Made by a program: the position numbers and the translations under genes
Source of the DNA: Epiperipatus broadwayi
Taxonomy: Eukaryota; Onychophora; Udeonychophora; Euonychophora; Peripatidae
Assembly (NCBI GenBank): GCA_028023455.1
Contig: JAQFVV010012405.1
Location: forward strand, 5,541,334-5,605,333
Length of the DNA: 64,000 bases
Reading direction: 5' to 3'
Shown: positions 35,383 through 47,083 of the stretch, in pieces
Layout: the number at the start of each line of letters is the position of its first letter
How positions within the stretch are numbered: the first letter of the stretch is position 1
The notes under the pieces: model-generated
What the model saw: only the letters and a program-made list of their open reading frames with translations
Databases searched by the model: none
What the model was told of the DNA's origin: nothing

Positions 35383-38300
35383 TGTAACCCTCCAAAGTGT
35401 ATGTGTATTACATAACATCACCAAAACATCAGTGCACTGAGAATCATAACCTCGATCACTGATCAATTCCCGCTACTCATTGTCAGCTATTAAGAGCTGT
35501 ATCCAAAAGCATATTATGCTATCTATTTTATGCACCAAGGACCACAACCAACATCTGGAGCAACTTACCACAGACCAAACCAATGATCTAACATAAACTT
35601 TTATGATTTAATTTGATCGCAGCCAGGGTATACCGCGATGACCTATCATAGTAGTGTGATAAAATACAGTAAACAAATTATAAGTGCAATGTTATTATGT
35701 TACAAACCTTAATTTGCGATTTTTATTGTATGAGACCCGATGGCCGACCATGTACAAGATGGCATAATTTGTGGAACTACATAAGATTATGAAATTTTAA
35801 ACCATCTATATGATTTTTAATACAAATGCTAGTCCAGGTAAAGCTTTGCAATAAATAAACATAAATACTTGGGTTCTTTTTTATAGTTTACTATATCACT
35901 GAGACTCTTTTTATACTGACAAATGACAATTTAAAATGTTAAGTAAATATATTCAATCATATCATTATTTGGAAAATCTGTTTACAGGTTTACTAATCAA
36001 TTTGTATTGTATACTATAATCAACTACGCAAAGCCAAAATGATGGAAAAGGTAAATGGGATTTTATTGTACCTTACACATCATAAACTACCAAAGACTAA
36101 AAGCATCCAAATGTTTTCTCAAAATATCACTAAACTCTTATATCATGTTGACGATAGTATGTACTTCAATGTATGCTCTATCCAAGGTTTATGATTTCTG
36201 ATTTTAAGAATGACACATAGCAACGGCACAGTAAGTTTAATTATAAATCAACGTTTATTTACAAATTTATGAATAATAAGTAATTAATTCCAATGTTATA
36301 ATTAAAAAACATAAATAAACAAATAAAATAAATAAATTATAATTCCATCGACTTTCTTCACTAACATATCATAGGTACGGTTTTAAAAACCTAATCATAC
36401 CTTATTTCAATTTGATATAATGAATCTTGAGCAAATTATACTAAATTCAACATCAACTCATGAAGTATTTAACATCATTTCCAGATTCAATAAATCCATA
36501 CCGTAAAATTATAATAATATAATAAATAATATTATATCTGTAGGATTTAGCTATAATGCAATCATTAAATAAAGTGAAAATTTAAACTTACACTCCGGTA
36601 AATAATAATCAACCGACAGTTAATTATTATGAAGTAACTTGAATAGAATGTCCTGCTACAATTTGACGATCTAACTTATGAATTATGCTTACAAATGGAA
36701 GAAGATGATTTAGCAGATTAACTAAAATACTTTGCCCAACTTATATCTATGAAGTAAAACATATTCCTGTGGATGCGTTCATCTACACATAGGAATTAAA
36801 TAATACTAAACGCTTTGTGGATTGATACACCATCATAAAGTAATACGTATAATTACACAATTCCGCGGATTAACCACCAGCGCTGGAATGAGTGTAAAAT
36901 ACAAAAATGGCAATTAAATAATCTGCGGATTAACCACCGGCACAGATTAATGCCTTTCAACATTATAAAACAACATTACTATTTACTTCACATTAAAGTG
37001 CAAAATCATCCTCCTCAGTTATTCTGATCATTCAGAAAACACTAACACTTTAGCAAATGTGGGTTCTTGCATAATAAAATGTTACACTAATCAGGACAAC
37101 TAATGTACTAACTTATCTTGCTTAAAATAAAACATGTGTAATGCAATATAAGTAATATTAGCATAGGAATATAAATCTGGAAAGACTCACAAAATACCTC
37201 ACAAAGATTGATACATCTCATGAATTCATTTAGTACTTTTCAAGCCTTTTCGCAAGCGCTATTCTCTTGAATAAATATTTTATTCAACCCCTATTAATTT
37301 AAACTTAATAAAATATAACTTATGAACTTCACATGCAAGTTCATATAACGATAAAATTAAAGTAATGAATTATTCATCAAATACATAAAATCTAATAGGT
37401 GTGTGTGTGATATAAATTAAATGTATAGCATTTTAAAGTTCAATATATGAATTTTAGCAGGTGTGTGTGTCACAAATTAGATTGTAGAGCACTTTATAAC
37501 TATAAATATGATCCGTGAAATCCATGTACGATGTGTCGAACCATAAATGTACGAAGTAATAGCTATAATTATGGTTGAATTCCATACATGCAATTTTATC
37601 CATTTGTGTTAGTTATTATCAGCAATATTAGATTAACGATTTTACGTGGCTCCATAAACAAGAAACAATTTCAAAAACATGACTCGCAGAACTTAAATGA
37701 AAATGTTTTTCAAAAGTTATTAATTTCTACATTTCTCTATTAAAAATGTTCCAAGTTTATTACATCCATGCTAATATTTATTTATCCACGCTTAAATCTA
37801 AGAATACTAATTATAGCAATTTATTTAATCATTCCAAACTGACGATAAAATTAGAAAATAGCTTTGATCAATTATTTGAAGACTGTTTATTATCCAAATG
37901 GCAAACAAATTAACTAGCAAATATATTACTGGCATTATAAAGTTAAATATCAATCAATACTATATTTTTATCAGAATTAGAAACGGAAATATTTAACTAT
38001 GTTGATAACTTTAACATTTTACTTTAATTTAAACTTCTTCTTTTTTAAAAAGCAAATTTTCATATTTATAAAACTTTTGTAATTAAAATACTTATTTAAT
38101 TTTTCCAAATTGTAGAACAATAAACATTTTAAAACATACCAAATTCTTGCAATTAATTCTTTTAAACTGGGAAGCTCCGACATTTTAAATGTAATATTGG
38201 GAAATTATTACCGGTGATTTGATCCACTTGGCCAGCCGACTTGAACAGACTTTTAAATTTAGCAATTCATCTTATAATTAAATACCACGATATTATTTTT

Positions 38301-38828
38301 ACGTTTATAGAAAATTTGTGGTAATCCGTTTACTTGTTAACTATTTTAAAATAAGCTTATCAAATTTACACCATTTGCCTTCTTACCATTTTCTTTTTCT
38401 TTCTCTCTCCCTCCAAAAGCAAAACTAACAGACGATCTTCTCTTAAATTCGCGCTCTTTTCTTTTTTTTTACATTGAGACGCTTACGTAATTACTGTATT
38501 TATTTTTAATAATTTATTTTAATTGAACAAATGGTTTTTTGTTAATTCAAATGAAATAATTTTTAAGATCATTTTAAACAAATAAAACAAAATATTATAT
38601 TTTAATACTATTTTACCAAATTTAATGTGTTGTCAAAATTTTTAAAAAGTTAAACATTATGATATGAATTAGTATATGGAACGAAGCAAATTTAAATTTA
38701 TTAAAATAATATAAGAGAGTAATCTGTTCAAAGTGCAAATCAAGCCAATCAAATCACCAAAGAAGACAGAGAAATTTTTTTTATACTAGTTACATCAATT
38801 ATTATATTTTATGCTAAAATATATGGTT

Positions 38829-38831
<3 letters not shown>
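35383..38831. mobile_element. 3.4-kb element with TGTAACC/GGTTACA termini
   Basis: A 3449-base block sits in a TA microsatellite. It starts TGTAACCC (35383) and ends GGTTACA (38831), with ATATATAT directly outside on both sides. It keeps more CpG than its surroundings (for example CCGCGGATTAACCACC near 36874). It holds a diverged 60-base tandem duplication (about 37396-37510) and two CGGATTAACCACC repeats near 36870 and 36925. No long frame. The LTR at 44195 also begins TGTAAC beside a TA run, so a very long solo LTR is one reading and a DNA transposon another. Confidence 0.5.
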
Positions 38832-38862
<31 letters not shown>

Positions 38863-38892
38863 TAGATAGATAGATATATAGATATAGATATA
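38832..38892. repeat. (TA)n/(GATA)n microsatellite
   Basis: TA run followed by GATAGATAGATA and irregular TA. Confidence 0.9.
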
Positions 38893-38894
38893 TA

Positions 38895-39214
38895 TAAAGA
38901 GCCTGCTAATAGCTCTAAACAAGCTTATTTATTTTATTTTTTATGATAAATGCTACAAGAGAAAATACCTGAAGCTTTTATCTATGATAGTCCCCATCCC
39001 CAGACCGGTTTCAAGCTTATGGCTCTCATCAGTGAGGAGCTAGGACATTAGATTCAAAATATTAACTCAAACCAAGCATTTATCTAATTCTTAAATATTA
39101 AGAAAAAGATCCAAATTTTCAGACACCTACATGTCTTCAAACTCAGCTCTTTAACCAAAGAAACTATATGAGCCTGAACAAAATTCAGTGATCCCATATT
39201 TTAGTAGGCTTATC
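38895..39214 (-). mobile_element. RZ-B retrozyme-like monomer
   Basis: Aligns with the RZ-B interior at 22660-22985: GCTCTAAACAAGCTTA, CCCAGACC, ATTAGATTCAAAATATTAACTC, ACATGTCTTCAAACTCAGCT and CATATTTTAGTAGGCTTA. Read minus-sense it carries the best-preserved hammerhead in the window. It is bordered by TA runs and adjoins a hairpin element. Confidence 0.8.
38990..39046 (-). ncRNA. Hammerhead ribozyme, best-preserved copy (RZ-B)
   Basis: All core bases are intact: CTGATGA (complement of 39026-39032), GAAA, GTC. Stem I: inner TCCTCA/TGGGGA (6 pairs, one G-U), internal loop AGC/TG, outer GTCCT/GGGAC (5 pairs). Stem II: GAGC-CATAA-GCTT (4 pairs including a G-U). Stem III: palindromic ACCGGT with no loop, so it probably works best as an RNA dimer, as known for newt-type hammerheads. 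Predicted cut between 39003 and 39002. Confidence 0.85.
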
Positions 39215-39215
39215 A

Positions 39216-39435
39216 TATATATATATGATCAATAGATGGCGTTTTACCAAAAACACCATCAAAGCATATGTTTGTTTACATAAACGTCAGAGTAAGCATT
39301 CACTATCTCTTACTCTGATGTTTATGTAAACAAACATATGCTTTGACGGTGTTTTTGGTAAAACATCATCTATTGATTATAAATACAAGCGTTAGCAAGT
39401 TTAACTTGTTTTTTGTTTTTCATATATATATATAA
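39216..39435. mobile_element. Foldback hairpin element FB-S, copy 2
   Basis: GATGGCGTTTTACCAAAAAC and its complement form arms of about 75 bases (39226-39303 and 39304-39380) with almost no loop. The right side carries the one-sided flank (GCGTTAGCAAGTTTAACTTG, GTTTTTCATATATA) seen on the left of copy 1 at 6735. It is shorter than copy 1, as if the palindrome centre was lost. Confidence 0.8.
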
Positions 39436-40016
39436 ACTCTTTTTACTCCCTATACTAGTTCTTCATCTCTCCAACTCTCTATTTTTTATTAATACATCTA
39501 TTCTTCTATCCCATTTCTTATCATCATAACATCAACAATTCTCTTAACACAATCGTTCTACCTTTTGTTCAAGTATACTGACATAAATTCTTTATCCAAA
39601 TCTTCTGCACACTGCATTACCTTTCTCATCCATCTTGTTGCCTGCCCTCTAGTTATAACCCAATTAAATATTATTTTGGCTATTCATTTATTATCCATAA
39701 ACTGCAATCTACTGAACATTTTCATTTTGCTTTTTATATCTCTCATATAAAAACTTGATGATTCCATTTCTCCTTGAATTGCCTCCTTCACTGTCCACAC
39801 ACCCACATCTAATGTATGTCTTCCTACTTCTCTTTGTACTTTTTCTAAGTAATCTTATACCCCTTTACTAATACATAACACATCATTACCATATGTTAAC
39901 CCTGATACTGCCACTCCCTTCCATACAATTCTAGCTTCATCATATTTATTATATGAAAACACAATTTTTTTATCAATTCCTCTTTTTCTTCATTTATCAA
40001 GGATTAGGTATTCTTT
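39436..40016 (-). pseudogene. Non-LTR retrotransposon fragment (end of RT domain)
   Basis: Minus-strand translation gives 'VWKGVAVSGLTYGNDVLCIS' (the LTYG block at the end of LINE reverse transcriptases), then 'YLEKVQREVGRHTLDVGVWT' and 'MFSRLQFMDNKWIAKIIFNW', with several stops. Clade uncertain; it could be the missing upstream part of the family at 34900-35370. Confidence 0.65.
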
Positions 40017-40869
40017 ATGGTGCTGCTATATAGCAGTCTTAAGAGCATGTGGTAAATTTTAAAAATTGGCATTGATATAGTAAAATAGATGTTAATTGAA
40101 AAATTATTTAAATTATTCTTTGGGAATCAGACTTGTGAATTATAGGAATAACATTTTGAGCCTCATGCTTTTATTTATTAAAACTGAAACATTTTTTTTT
40201 TACTTTTTAGTACATTTATGTGAATAAAAACATTTTTAAGTTGTTGTTTATTATTTTCATTTTTGTTCAATTAGAAATAACATATTCATGACTTATTTTT
40301 AGAAACTGTATTTCTATTCACTTTTAACTTTTTCATTAAAGCTTTAACATGTTTTATAAATGTCCTCATCCAGCAGTTTTCATGTTGTTGTTTTTTTCAG
40401 AATGTGTGGTGCCTATAGTTGGATAAAATATTTTCTTCATTTGAAAGTGAAAAGTTTATTTTTTTTGTCAAAATCCAGATAAGCAAATAGCTGTTCACCA
40501 TCCACAGTTCACTACTTGTTGGACCCACTAGCTACCAGTTAAACTAGCATAAAAAAAATAAATCAAAATTTTTCTTCACTGAAAGGTGAATGCAAACATG
40601 ATTTGTCATACACATTGTGCACAGAATAGATTTGGGAAAGATAGCAGATTTTAATGGCACAAATTGTTATTTATACATATGACAACCCTTTGTAAATAGA
40701 AGTATTTAATTCTACTTATATTATATACATATTATAATATATATATATATAATAGTTATATAATATATAATATAATACATATAGATAATAAATATGTAAT
40801 TGTTTTCCATTACTATTATTATAATATTCAAATTAAGGAAAGAAAATATTTTCTTAAATTATATATTAA
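40017..40869. other. AT-rich stretch, no gene recognised
   Basis: No family match seen; TA-rich around 40735-40790. Confidence 0.4.
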
Positions 40870-40920
40870 CCTCAGACTTTAAGCTCCCTGCCGTAATCCA
40901 CTCCATCTTACACCAATTTC

Positions 40921-40978
40921 CAATATATAAATTTGTACTGAGCCAGCACTTATCATTTGGTCCAGATCATTATCTCCC
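40921..40978 (-). pseudogene. Decayed hammerhead (RA)
   Basis: ATGATAA replaces CTGATGA; stem II AGTGCTG/CAGTAC partly kept. Confidence 0.45.
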
Positions 40979-41387
40979 TTACACATGTATAATGCAGTGC
41001 TTAGTTATATTAAGTTAGCAAATCTTCAAACTTTAATGGTCAGGTTTCAATCTTCTCTTTTCAGCTATACATATTATTGAAAATCTGATGGTGGAATGCT
41101 CAAATTCCTTGTTGATGCCAATATTATTGTCAAACACATGTTGACTTTAAGTTATTTTAACTTCTCATGTATAGGACCTTAATATATCCATTTAAATATA
41201 CAGAAGAAGTTTGGGCAGAATACAGACTAAATATGTAATATTTAAATACAAGTATATTGTCTATACTGAACTTAACGTAAGTAAAAGGGATTGAAACTCA
41301 AATTTTCAAACTTCCTACAGTTATTCACTCCATCTTATACAACTGTTACAATGGCCACATGCATGTAAAAAATAAAAATAATCTTCA

Positions 41388-41435
41388 ATATACATATTTC
41401 ATGAATGAGCACTCGTAAGATAGTCCAGATGATTA
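41388..41435 (-). pseudogene. Decayed hammerhead (RA)
   Basis: GAAA followed by ATATGTATA is kept, but the core reads CTTACGA and stem II is broken. Confidence 0.45.
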
Positions 41436-41500
41436 TCCCACACACCTACACACACACATATATATATATAATCAGTACTCAGTTTATATTAAGATAGTAA

Positions 41501-42150
41501 ATATATATATATATTGGAGATTATTTATCTTTTTCACATGTACATGGTTATGTATATCGATTGTATAAGGTGGAGTGGGCAACTGTAGGGAGCTTGAAAG
41601 TCTGAATTTAAAGCCCTTCTAATTACATTATGTTTAGATAATATACTTCTTTTTAAATATTACATATTCAACCTGTATTCTATAATATCATTTCTCTTCT
41701 GTGTATTTAAATGGTCATATTAAGATCCTATACATGAGGGGTCAGAGTGAATTAAAGTCAACATGAGTATCACAATAATATTGGCATTAACAAGGAATTT
41801 GACTATTCCATCAACAGATTTTCAATGATATGGATTGCTAAAAGTTAGAGGGTGGAGAAGATTGAAGCCTATCTATTAAAGTTTGAAGATTTGTTATCTT
41901 AATATAAATTGAGCACTGATTATATATGTCTGTGGCTGATGACAATCTAGGACCAACAGGTAAAGTGCTGGTTCAGCACAAAATATGTATATTAGAGATT
42001 TATCCTTTTCACATGAAGGTGGTCATGTGTATCAGTTGTATAAGATGAAGTGGATAATTTTAGCAAGCTTGAAAGTCTGAGTTTAAATCATTTCTACTTA
42101 CATTAAGTTCAGTGCAGACAATATACTTGGATTTAAATATTATATATATA
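41501..42150 (+). mobile_element. RA repeat copies, plus-sense
   Basis: Head-to-head with the previous entry. The unit runs from TTGGAGATTATTT (41514) to the next TTAGAGATT (41992), giving a 478-base monomer. A tRNA B-box-like GAGTTTAAATC lies about 100 bases into each unit. Confidence 0.7.
41940..42000 (+). pseudogene. Decayed hammerhead (RA)
   Basis: Stem II GTGCTG-GTT-CAGCAC is perfect and stem III ATA-TG-TAT pairs, but the core is CAGGTAA and GAAA is AAAA. Confidence 0.55.
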
Positions 42151-43445
42151 TAGTAAACAATAAAAATTAAGAGGTTGTAACCATGTAAACAAAGATAATC
42201 TTTTACCTTTGATGTTGACAGGAAATGATCAATTACTAATTAATTCTCCTGAGGCAAAACAAATTATCTCTATTAACCTATATATTATATATTTTGTTTT
42301 AGATTTAAGTGAATTTTAAACATAAATATCTTTTAATGCTTGAGTTTTGCAAACTCGTAAAAAGTCTGGATGACATTTTCAACAGGCTTGGATTTATATG
42401 TTACATACAGTAAGCTTTTCTGGGATTAAAGTTTTATATATATATAGGAGAATCTGGAAACATATACAAATTTGTGACCTGTCTTATCTATTAAGCCCTT
42501 TATAACCTTACAGTGATTAATTATCTAAATACATGTATATTTGTGAATACTAATTTGTAGCTGATTTATCAATACTATAATCAATACTTGTTCTACTTTT
42601 ACTTAATGGTATGTTTTTTTTAAAATAAGGCTATTAATTTCTTTTAATTATAGGTATTTTCAAATTAGAATCATTTATTTTAATCACAGATATTTTTAAT
42701 AACCACATATATTTCTAATCAACAAACATTACTTTAAATATAATCTTTTATAATATGAATTCTTATTTATTTACACATAAAATCCACATTATACTTTTTA
42801 AAACTATATATAAATATTATTATCAACATATTACAAACATGTAATATTCATTTATTAGTCAGATATAACATCCCTTTCCTCACTCCAGAGAAATACCTAA
42901 GTATTTAATCACCTACATAGTTCTTTAAAATCGTTCTAAAATTGTTGGCTTCTTGCCCATCTCAGAGGGGCAGCAGGGCAATATTCTTAATCATTATTTT
43001 TTACTGTCTTCTTGAGGATGCTGCACTAAATTTATCAAAACAGTAACTCTCACTACTGGACCAGGTCTTTTATTTCTTTCATTACTGGAGAATATAGTTT
43101 ATCTACCTCAATTTCTATTCCAATTAACTCTAATTGGTGACTTTTTAATTAAATGACATATATTTTCAGTTCTCATTACCCTTAACTGTTTCAACAACAT
43201 TTTAGGCAGTTTCTATTCACTTATTGCTTTTCATTAAAATCACAGAACCCTATTTCTTCTGCTATCTGAAATTTTTACTATTTCTATTTTATTTTCATTT
43301 TTTGTATTGTTGGGAATCAACAATGGCACATGGGTCTGTAGTTTTTGACCCATCACCATTTGTGCAGGTGATTTTTTCATAACAGTGTTTAATGTAAAAT
43401 GCTGGAAAAAATATTGTGGCCATTACAGTTTTATTAATATTTTTA
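42151..43445. other. AT-rich stretch, no gene recognised
   Basis: GGAGAATCTGG near 42447 resembles RA but is too short to call. No coding exon. Confidence 0.35.
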
Positions 43446-43555
43446 TAACTGAAACACACAGGCTTATATATACCTGTGTTTATATATGTAATATATAGGG
43501 TAACTGAAACACACAGGCTTATATATACCTGTGTTTATATATGTAATATATAGGG
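43446..43555 (+). repeat. 55-base tandem duplication
   Basis: Two essentially identical copies starting TAACTGAAACACACAGGCTT at 43446 and 43501. A related single copy is at 27820. Confidence 0.9.
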
Positions 43556-43718
43556 TATAAGAGCACAGACTTTCACACAACCCACCACTCTCCACACTAT
43601 CTCATAACACTGATACATTTATCTTTTTGACATATATGTGTTTGAGTGTATCAGTGTTATGAGATAGTGTGGAGAGTGGTGGGTTGTGTGAAAGTCTGTG
43701 CTCTTATACCCTATATAT
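43546..43718. repeat. Perfect 72-base palindrome of RA sequence
   Basis: 43546-43617 and 43647-43718 are exact reverse complements with a 29-base loop. The right arm is the RA segment beginning TGTATCAGTGTTATGAGATA. A head-to-head RA junction with no arm divergence implies recent formation or conversion. Confidence 0.9.
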
Positions 43719-44194
43719 TAATATTTTTATATTAAGTTTTACTTAATATTTGTTTAAGCTGCTAGATTACCTTTTTGGCTAGTCCATTTGACCCACATAA
43801 ATACTTTTTTTCATTAAGTACTATCATAGTATCTAATGCAATATCACTTACCACTCAATATTCTGCATTTAGAAAGAGCATCTATAACCACAAAAATATG
43901 TGGTTTAAAAAGTATTGGCATGGGTATATAAATATGAAAAGCTTTCTCTTCCCTGTGATAAATAAACTAAACTTGTGAAAATATTTTATCAATTGAAAAA
44001 TCAGGCTCATAATAGGATGAAGTCCTGAATAAAGCATGGTTAATAAGGTTGGTTTATTTGAAGAATAGCTCTAAGCATAAGAGTTTCACATATGCTTTTA
44101 AATCGTATTAATGGGTGGTCTGTCAATTTAATAACAATTTACTAGTGCACATGATGAGGAATAATCACCTTCCACTATATATATATATATATAT

Positions 44195-45850
44195 TGTAAC
44201 AAAACATTTTGTTACATTCTTAAATTTCAAGAGATTGCAACATACGGTGGCTGTTCGAGGGCGCCACCAAGCATTTCTGCCTAGACCGTATTATAAAATT
44301 TCTATAATAACGGTTAATTTATTTACAAACGGCAATCACCAAATGCTAACCTTAAAATAATTTCCTTTTTAACTGACCGAAAGATTACAAAATGAAATAT
44401 AAGAATTAATTATAATAAATAAAAAGAAAGAGATCGACACTTCACTGTTGTTGAAATATTTATTATACCTTTATTCTATTTGTTGTTTATTCCCTTCCCT
44501 CGCACTTGTCGAATCAACCCCTCCCGATCCTTTTTCTTTCTAATCAAGAATTAACATGTATCATTCTCGAAGGACCATGTGCTGTCCCTCTACCAATATT
44601 TTCACCAAAAATAACATGGTATATAACTAGGAGTGCACTCAAGGGCAACTTACTATAAGAGTGTGTTTGTTAAAACAAAATCCACTCAAACCTCCTCTTT
44701 CTAATGTTAAATCTTATCCTCTTAAATTTTACTTGCCCTTAGATTGAGTATACAATTTTCTTATTCATATCTATACATCATCATAACAACAATCACAGAA
44801 ACCAAAGGTAAGTTTACTTAATAAAACATAACACAAAATTATAATGTGGATTAATTTGGATTAGTAAATACATATACTTAAAGACTACATATTCCCCCTT
44901 TCTATTGCTGAAACTTTGGGATATTTGAAGTGAAGGCTTTTTTCTTTTTTTTTTTTTAATTCTATTACGCAAATGTCTCTTGAAAATATAATAAAAAAAT
45001 CTATTTACCCTGATCGATCAGTGTAGATCCTGTGTGTGTGGAATATTTCACTTTATATTCGTCATGTTTTGTCCGTGATCTTGTTCCAGTCAGTTCTCCC
45101 TGAGTAGCTCTCTAAGTCTGGCATTTACAAGGCAGTTCCAGGTAGTAATAGGAAGAGGTTCCCAAAAAGGAAAGTTCTGTTAGATCTAGCCGTTCAACAT
45201 TTTCTCCTTGCGCTTACTTCTTTTTTTTTTTTTAATGTAATTTTACGATTTTTTTTTTTATATTGGAGAGTCCGAGCCGAATTGGCTTATAGATTCTGTA
45301 TTCTTTGGCAGAAAAATCCAATTAATTCAAACAAAAGGAAAGTCCGTAATTTATAGTTTTTTTTCCAAAGTCTCAGTTCACACCTTTAATATTCTCTTCT
45401 TTTATTTCATATTTTATTTTAAAATCCCAAAGAAACATTCCAATTGATCAGCGTAATAGATAGCATAAAAATACCTTCACTATCAAAGCCCCAACAATAG
45501 AATTAATTGCTTTCTTTTCCCTTCTATCTTTAAGAATTTTTTTAAAGACTAAACAAATGACAACTTTTATCAAAAATGTAAGATCTTGATCCAATTTATT
45601 TTAACTTCTTAAAACTACATTTTAAAATTAAGTGTTAATTTATATTTCTTTTCTTAAAAATTATGTATTATAAAACGATATTTATATTTTAACAAAATAT
45701 ATAGGTGTATATATAAAACAAGCTGATAGAAAAGTACGTGTTTATTTATTTCTAATAAAACAAGTTTTATTACAATGTATATATTTTATTTTTACAAAAT
45801 ATGTGTGTATATATATGTATGAGTATGAGCTGGCAGAAAATACCCGCTCA
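44195..45850 (-). repeat. 3' LTR
   Basis: 1656 bases from TGTAACAAAACATT to GCTCA on the plus strand; it begins with a short palindrome, TAACAAAACATTTTGTTA. It keeps more CpG sites than its partner at 47084-48722. Confidence 0.9.
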
Positions 45851-45864
45851 TTGCACCCTTTTCC
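45851..45864 (-). other. Possible polypurine tract
   Basis: Minus strand GGAAAAGGGTGCAA lies immediately before the 3' LTR, the expected place for plus-strand priming. Only partly purine. Confidence 0.45.
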
Positions 45865-45920
45865 AAAACAAAAAAAAAAACTTAAAAAAAAAACTTTTAA
45901 TCACACCATGGGGTCTTTTC

Positions 45921-46946
45921 TCATTCTTTCTTAGGGTTATAGTTACTCTTCCCCATGGGTTCATTACAATTTCCCCACCTAACTTTAGAATCTCCCCCTT
46001 CTTCGGGTTCACTATACTCCATATCGCCTAATATCTCTAGTGCTTCCTCTATTGACAAACGTCGGTTCTCAGCCAACTTATGCTGAACCGCCATTGGAAT
46101 ATTATATCTCATAGTCCTTACAATCTGGAATTGATCCATCGGGTAAGCCTCCAGTACTCTAAGTTTCACTGCCTGTCATTGAAAAAACTGGCTATAGGTT
46201 TCATTTCTATCCACTCTATATTTTTCCCGTGATGTTTTCATACGTATAGCCTCTTGTTTTTCCATGCTCCAGAAACCTCTCAGAATCATCGTTTTGTATT
46301 CTTGGAATGTTTGAGGGTTATAGTTCACCGCCTTCCACCATTCTCGAGCAGGGCCACTTAAATGGCTCATCGCTATATTGACCTTTTCATTCAACTTATG
46401 GAAATAAAAAAATCATTTAAGCTATCCAAATAATCAAATGGGTTTTCTTCCCCATCACCTTTAAATACTCTTATTTGGATAAATTTTGCTAATACTGGCC
46501 TTTCAGATTTAGCTTCTTCCTCTGCTTCATTAAGTGTCCTTTCCATTATACTTTTATTCAAATCTATTACTGTTCCTTTTTCTTTTCAGACTCGATTCTA
46601 TTTCCCCTATGGTCTGTTCTTCACTTTCTATCTTTTCCTCCGTAACCTTATTAACTTCGTAACCTGTGCTTACTATATCCCCTTCATCTTTTTTTTCACC
46701 ATTTCTCTTTTCTTCATTCTTTTTTAATTCATCTACATCGTTTCTGAGGTCTTGAATCATTACTTTCATATCTTTAATTTCTTCCCTATCTTTGACTACT
46801 ATTTCTTTTAGCTCAGCGATAGCTTTTAGTATTTCTTCAAACTGATAACGCTCAGGGTTTTTAAATGTCACCACTGGGCTTTCTATGGTACTTTCATCTT
46901 CACTCATTCTATTTTTTTTTGTTTCAAACTCAAAACTCTTCCCCAC
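45921..46946 (-). pseudogene. gag: Broken retrotransposon gag gene
   Basis: Likely start is ATG at 46907 ('MSEDESTIE'). A coiled-coil-like stretch of Glu and Lys follows (46820-46690), then a Retrotrans_gag-type capsid block with 'LSGPAREWWKAV' and 'ILRGFWSMEKQEAIR' (46370-46240), and a C-terminal part ending 'EPMGKSNYNPKKE' at 45921. It is interrupted by shifts near 46580 and in a T run near 46420, and by a stop near 46177. No CCHC zinc knuckle is visible. In life gag would form the particle that packages the RNA; this copy cannot make it intact. Confidence 0.8.
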
Positions 46947-47083
46947 TGGGACCCTCCCTCCCCGCTTTAACCACCCAAACCTGCCTTACCCCACTTTTAC
47001 CCTAATCTCAAGCCATTTATTTAGTTACCAAGCCCTACACATTGAGATGTCATTTTCTTTCTATTTTACCCGCTCCTTCCCTC

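Larger units (their letters stand above)
40870..41500 (-). mobile_element. RA repeat copies, minus-sense
   Basis: RA blocks (AGTTATATTAAGTTAGC, CAAACTTTAATGG, ATATTATTGTCAAACACATG, ACAGAAGAAG) in minus sense across more than one unit, with decayed ribozymes at both ends and CA/TA runs at 41447-41470. Confidence 0.7.

Noticed and set aside
37381-37500. CRISPR-like spaced repeats (GGTGTGTGTGT)
   Set aside because: Only two diverged 60-base tandem copies in an animal genome; a simple duplication.
45801-46031. Plus-strand frames in the gag-only element
   Set aside because: Opposite strand of gag and LTR sequence; the codon pattern and homology are on the minus strand.
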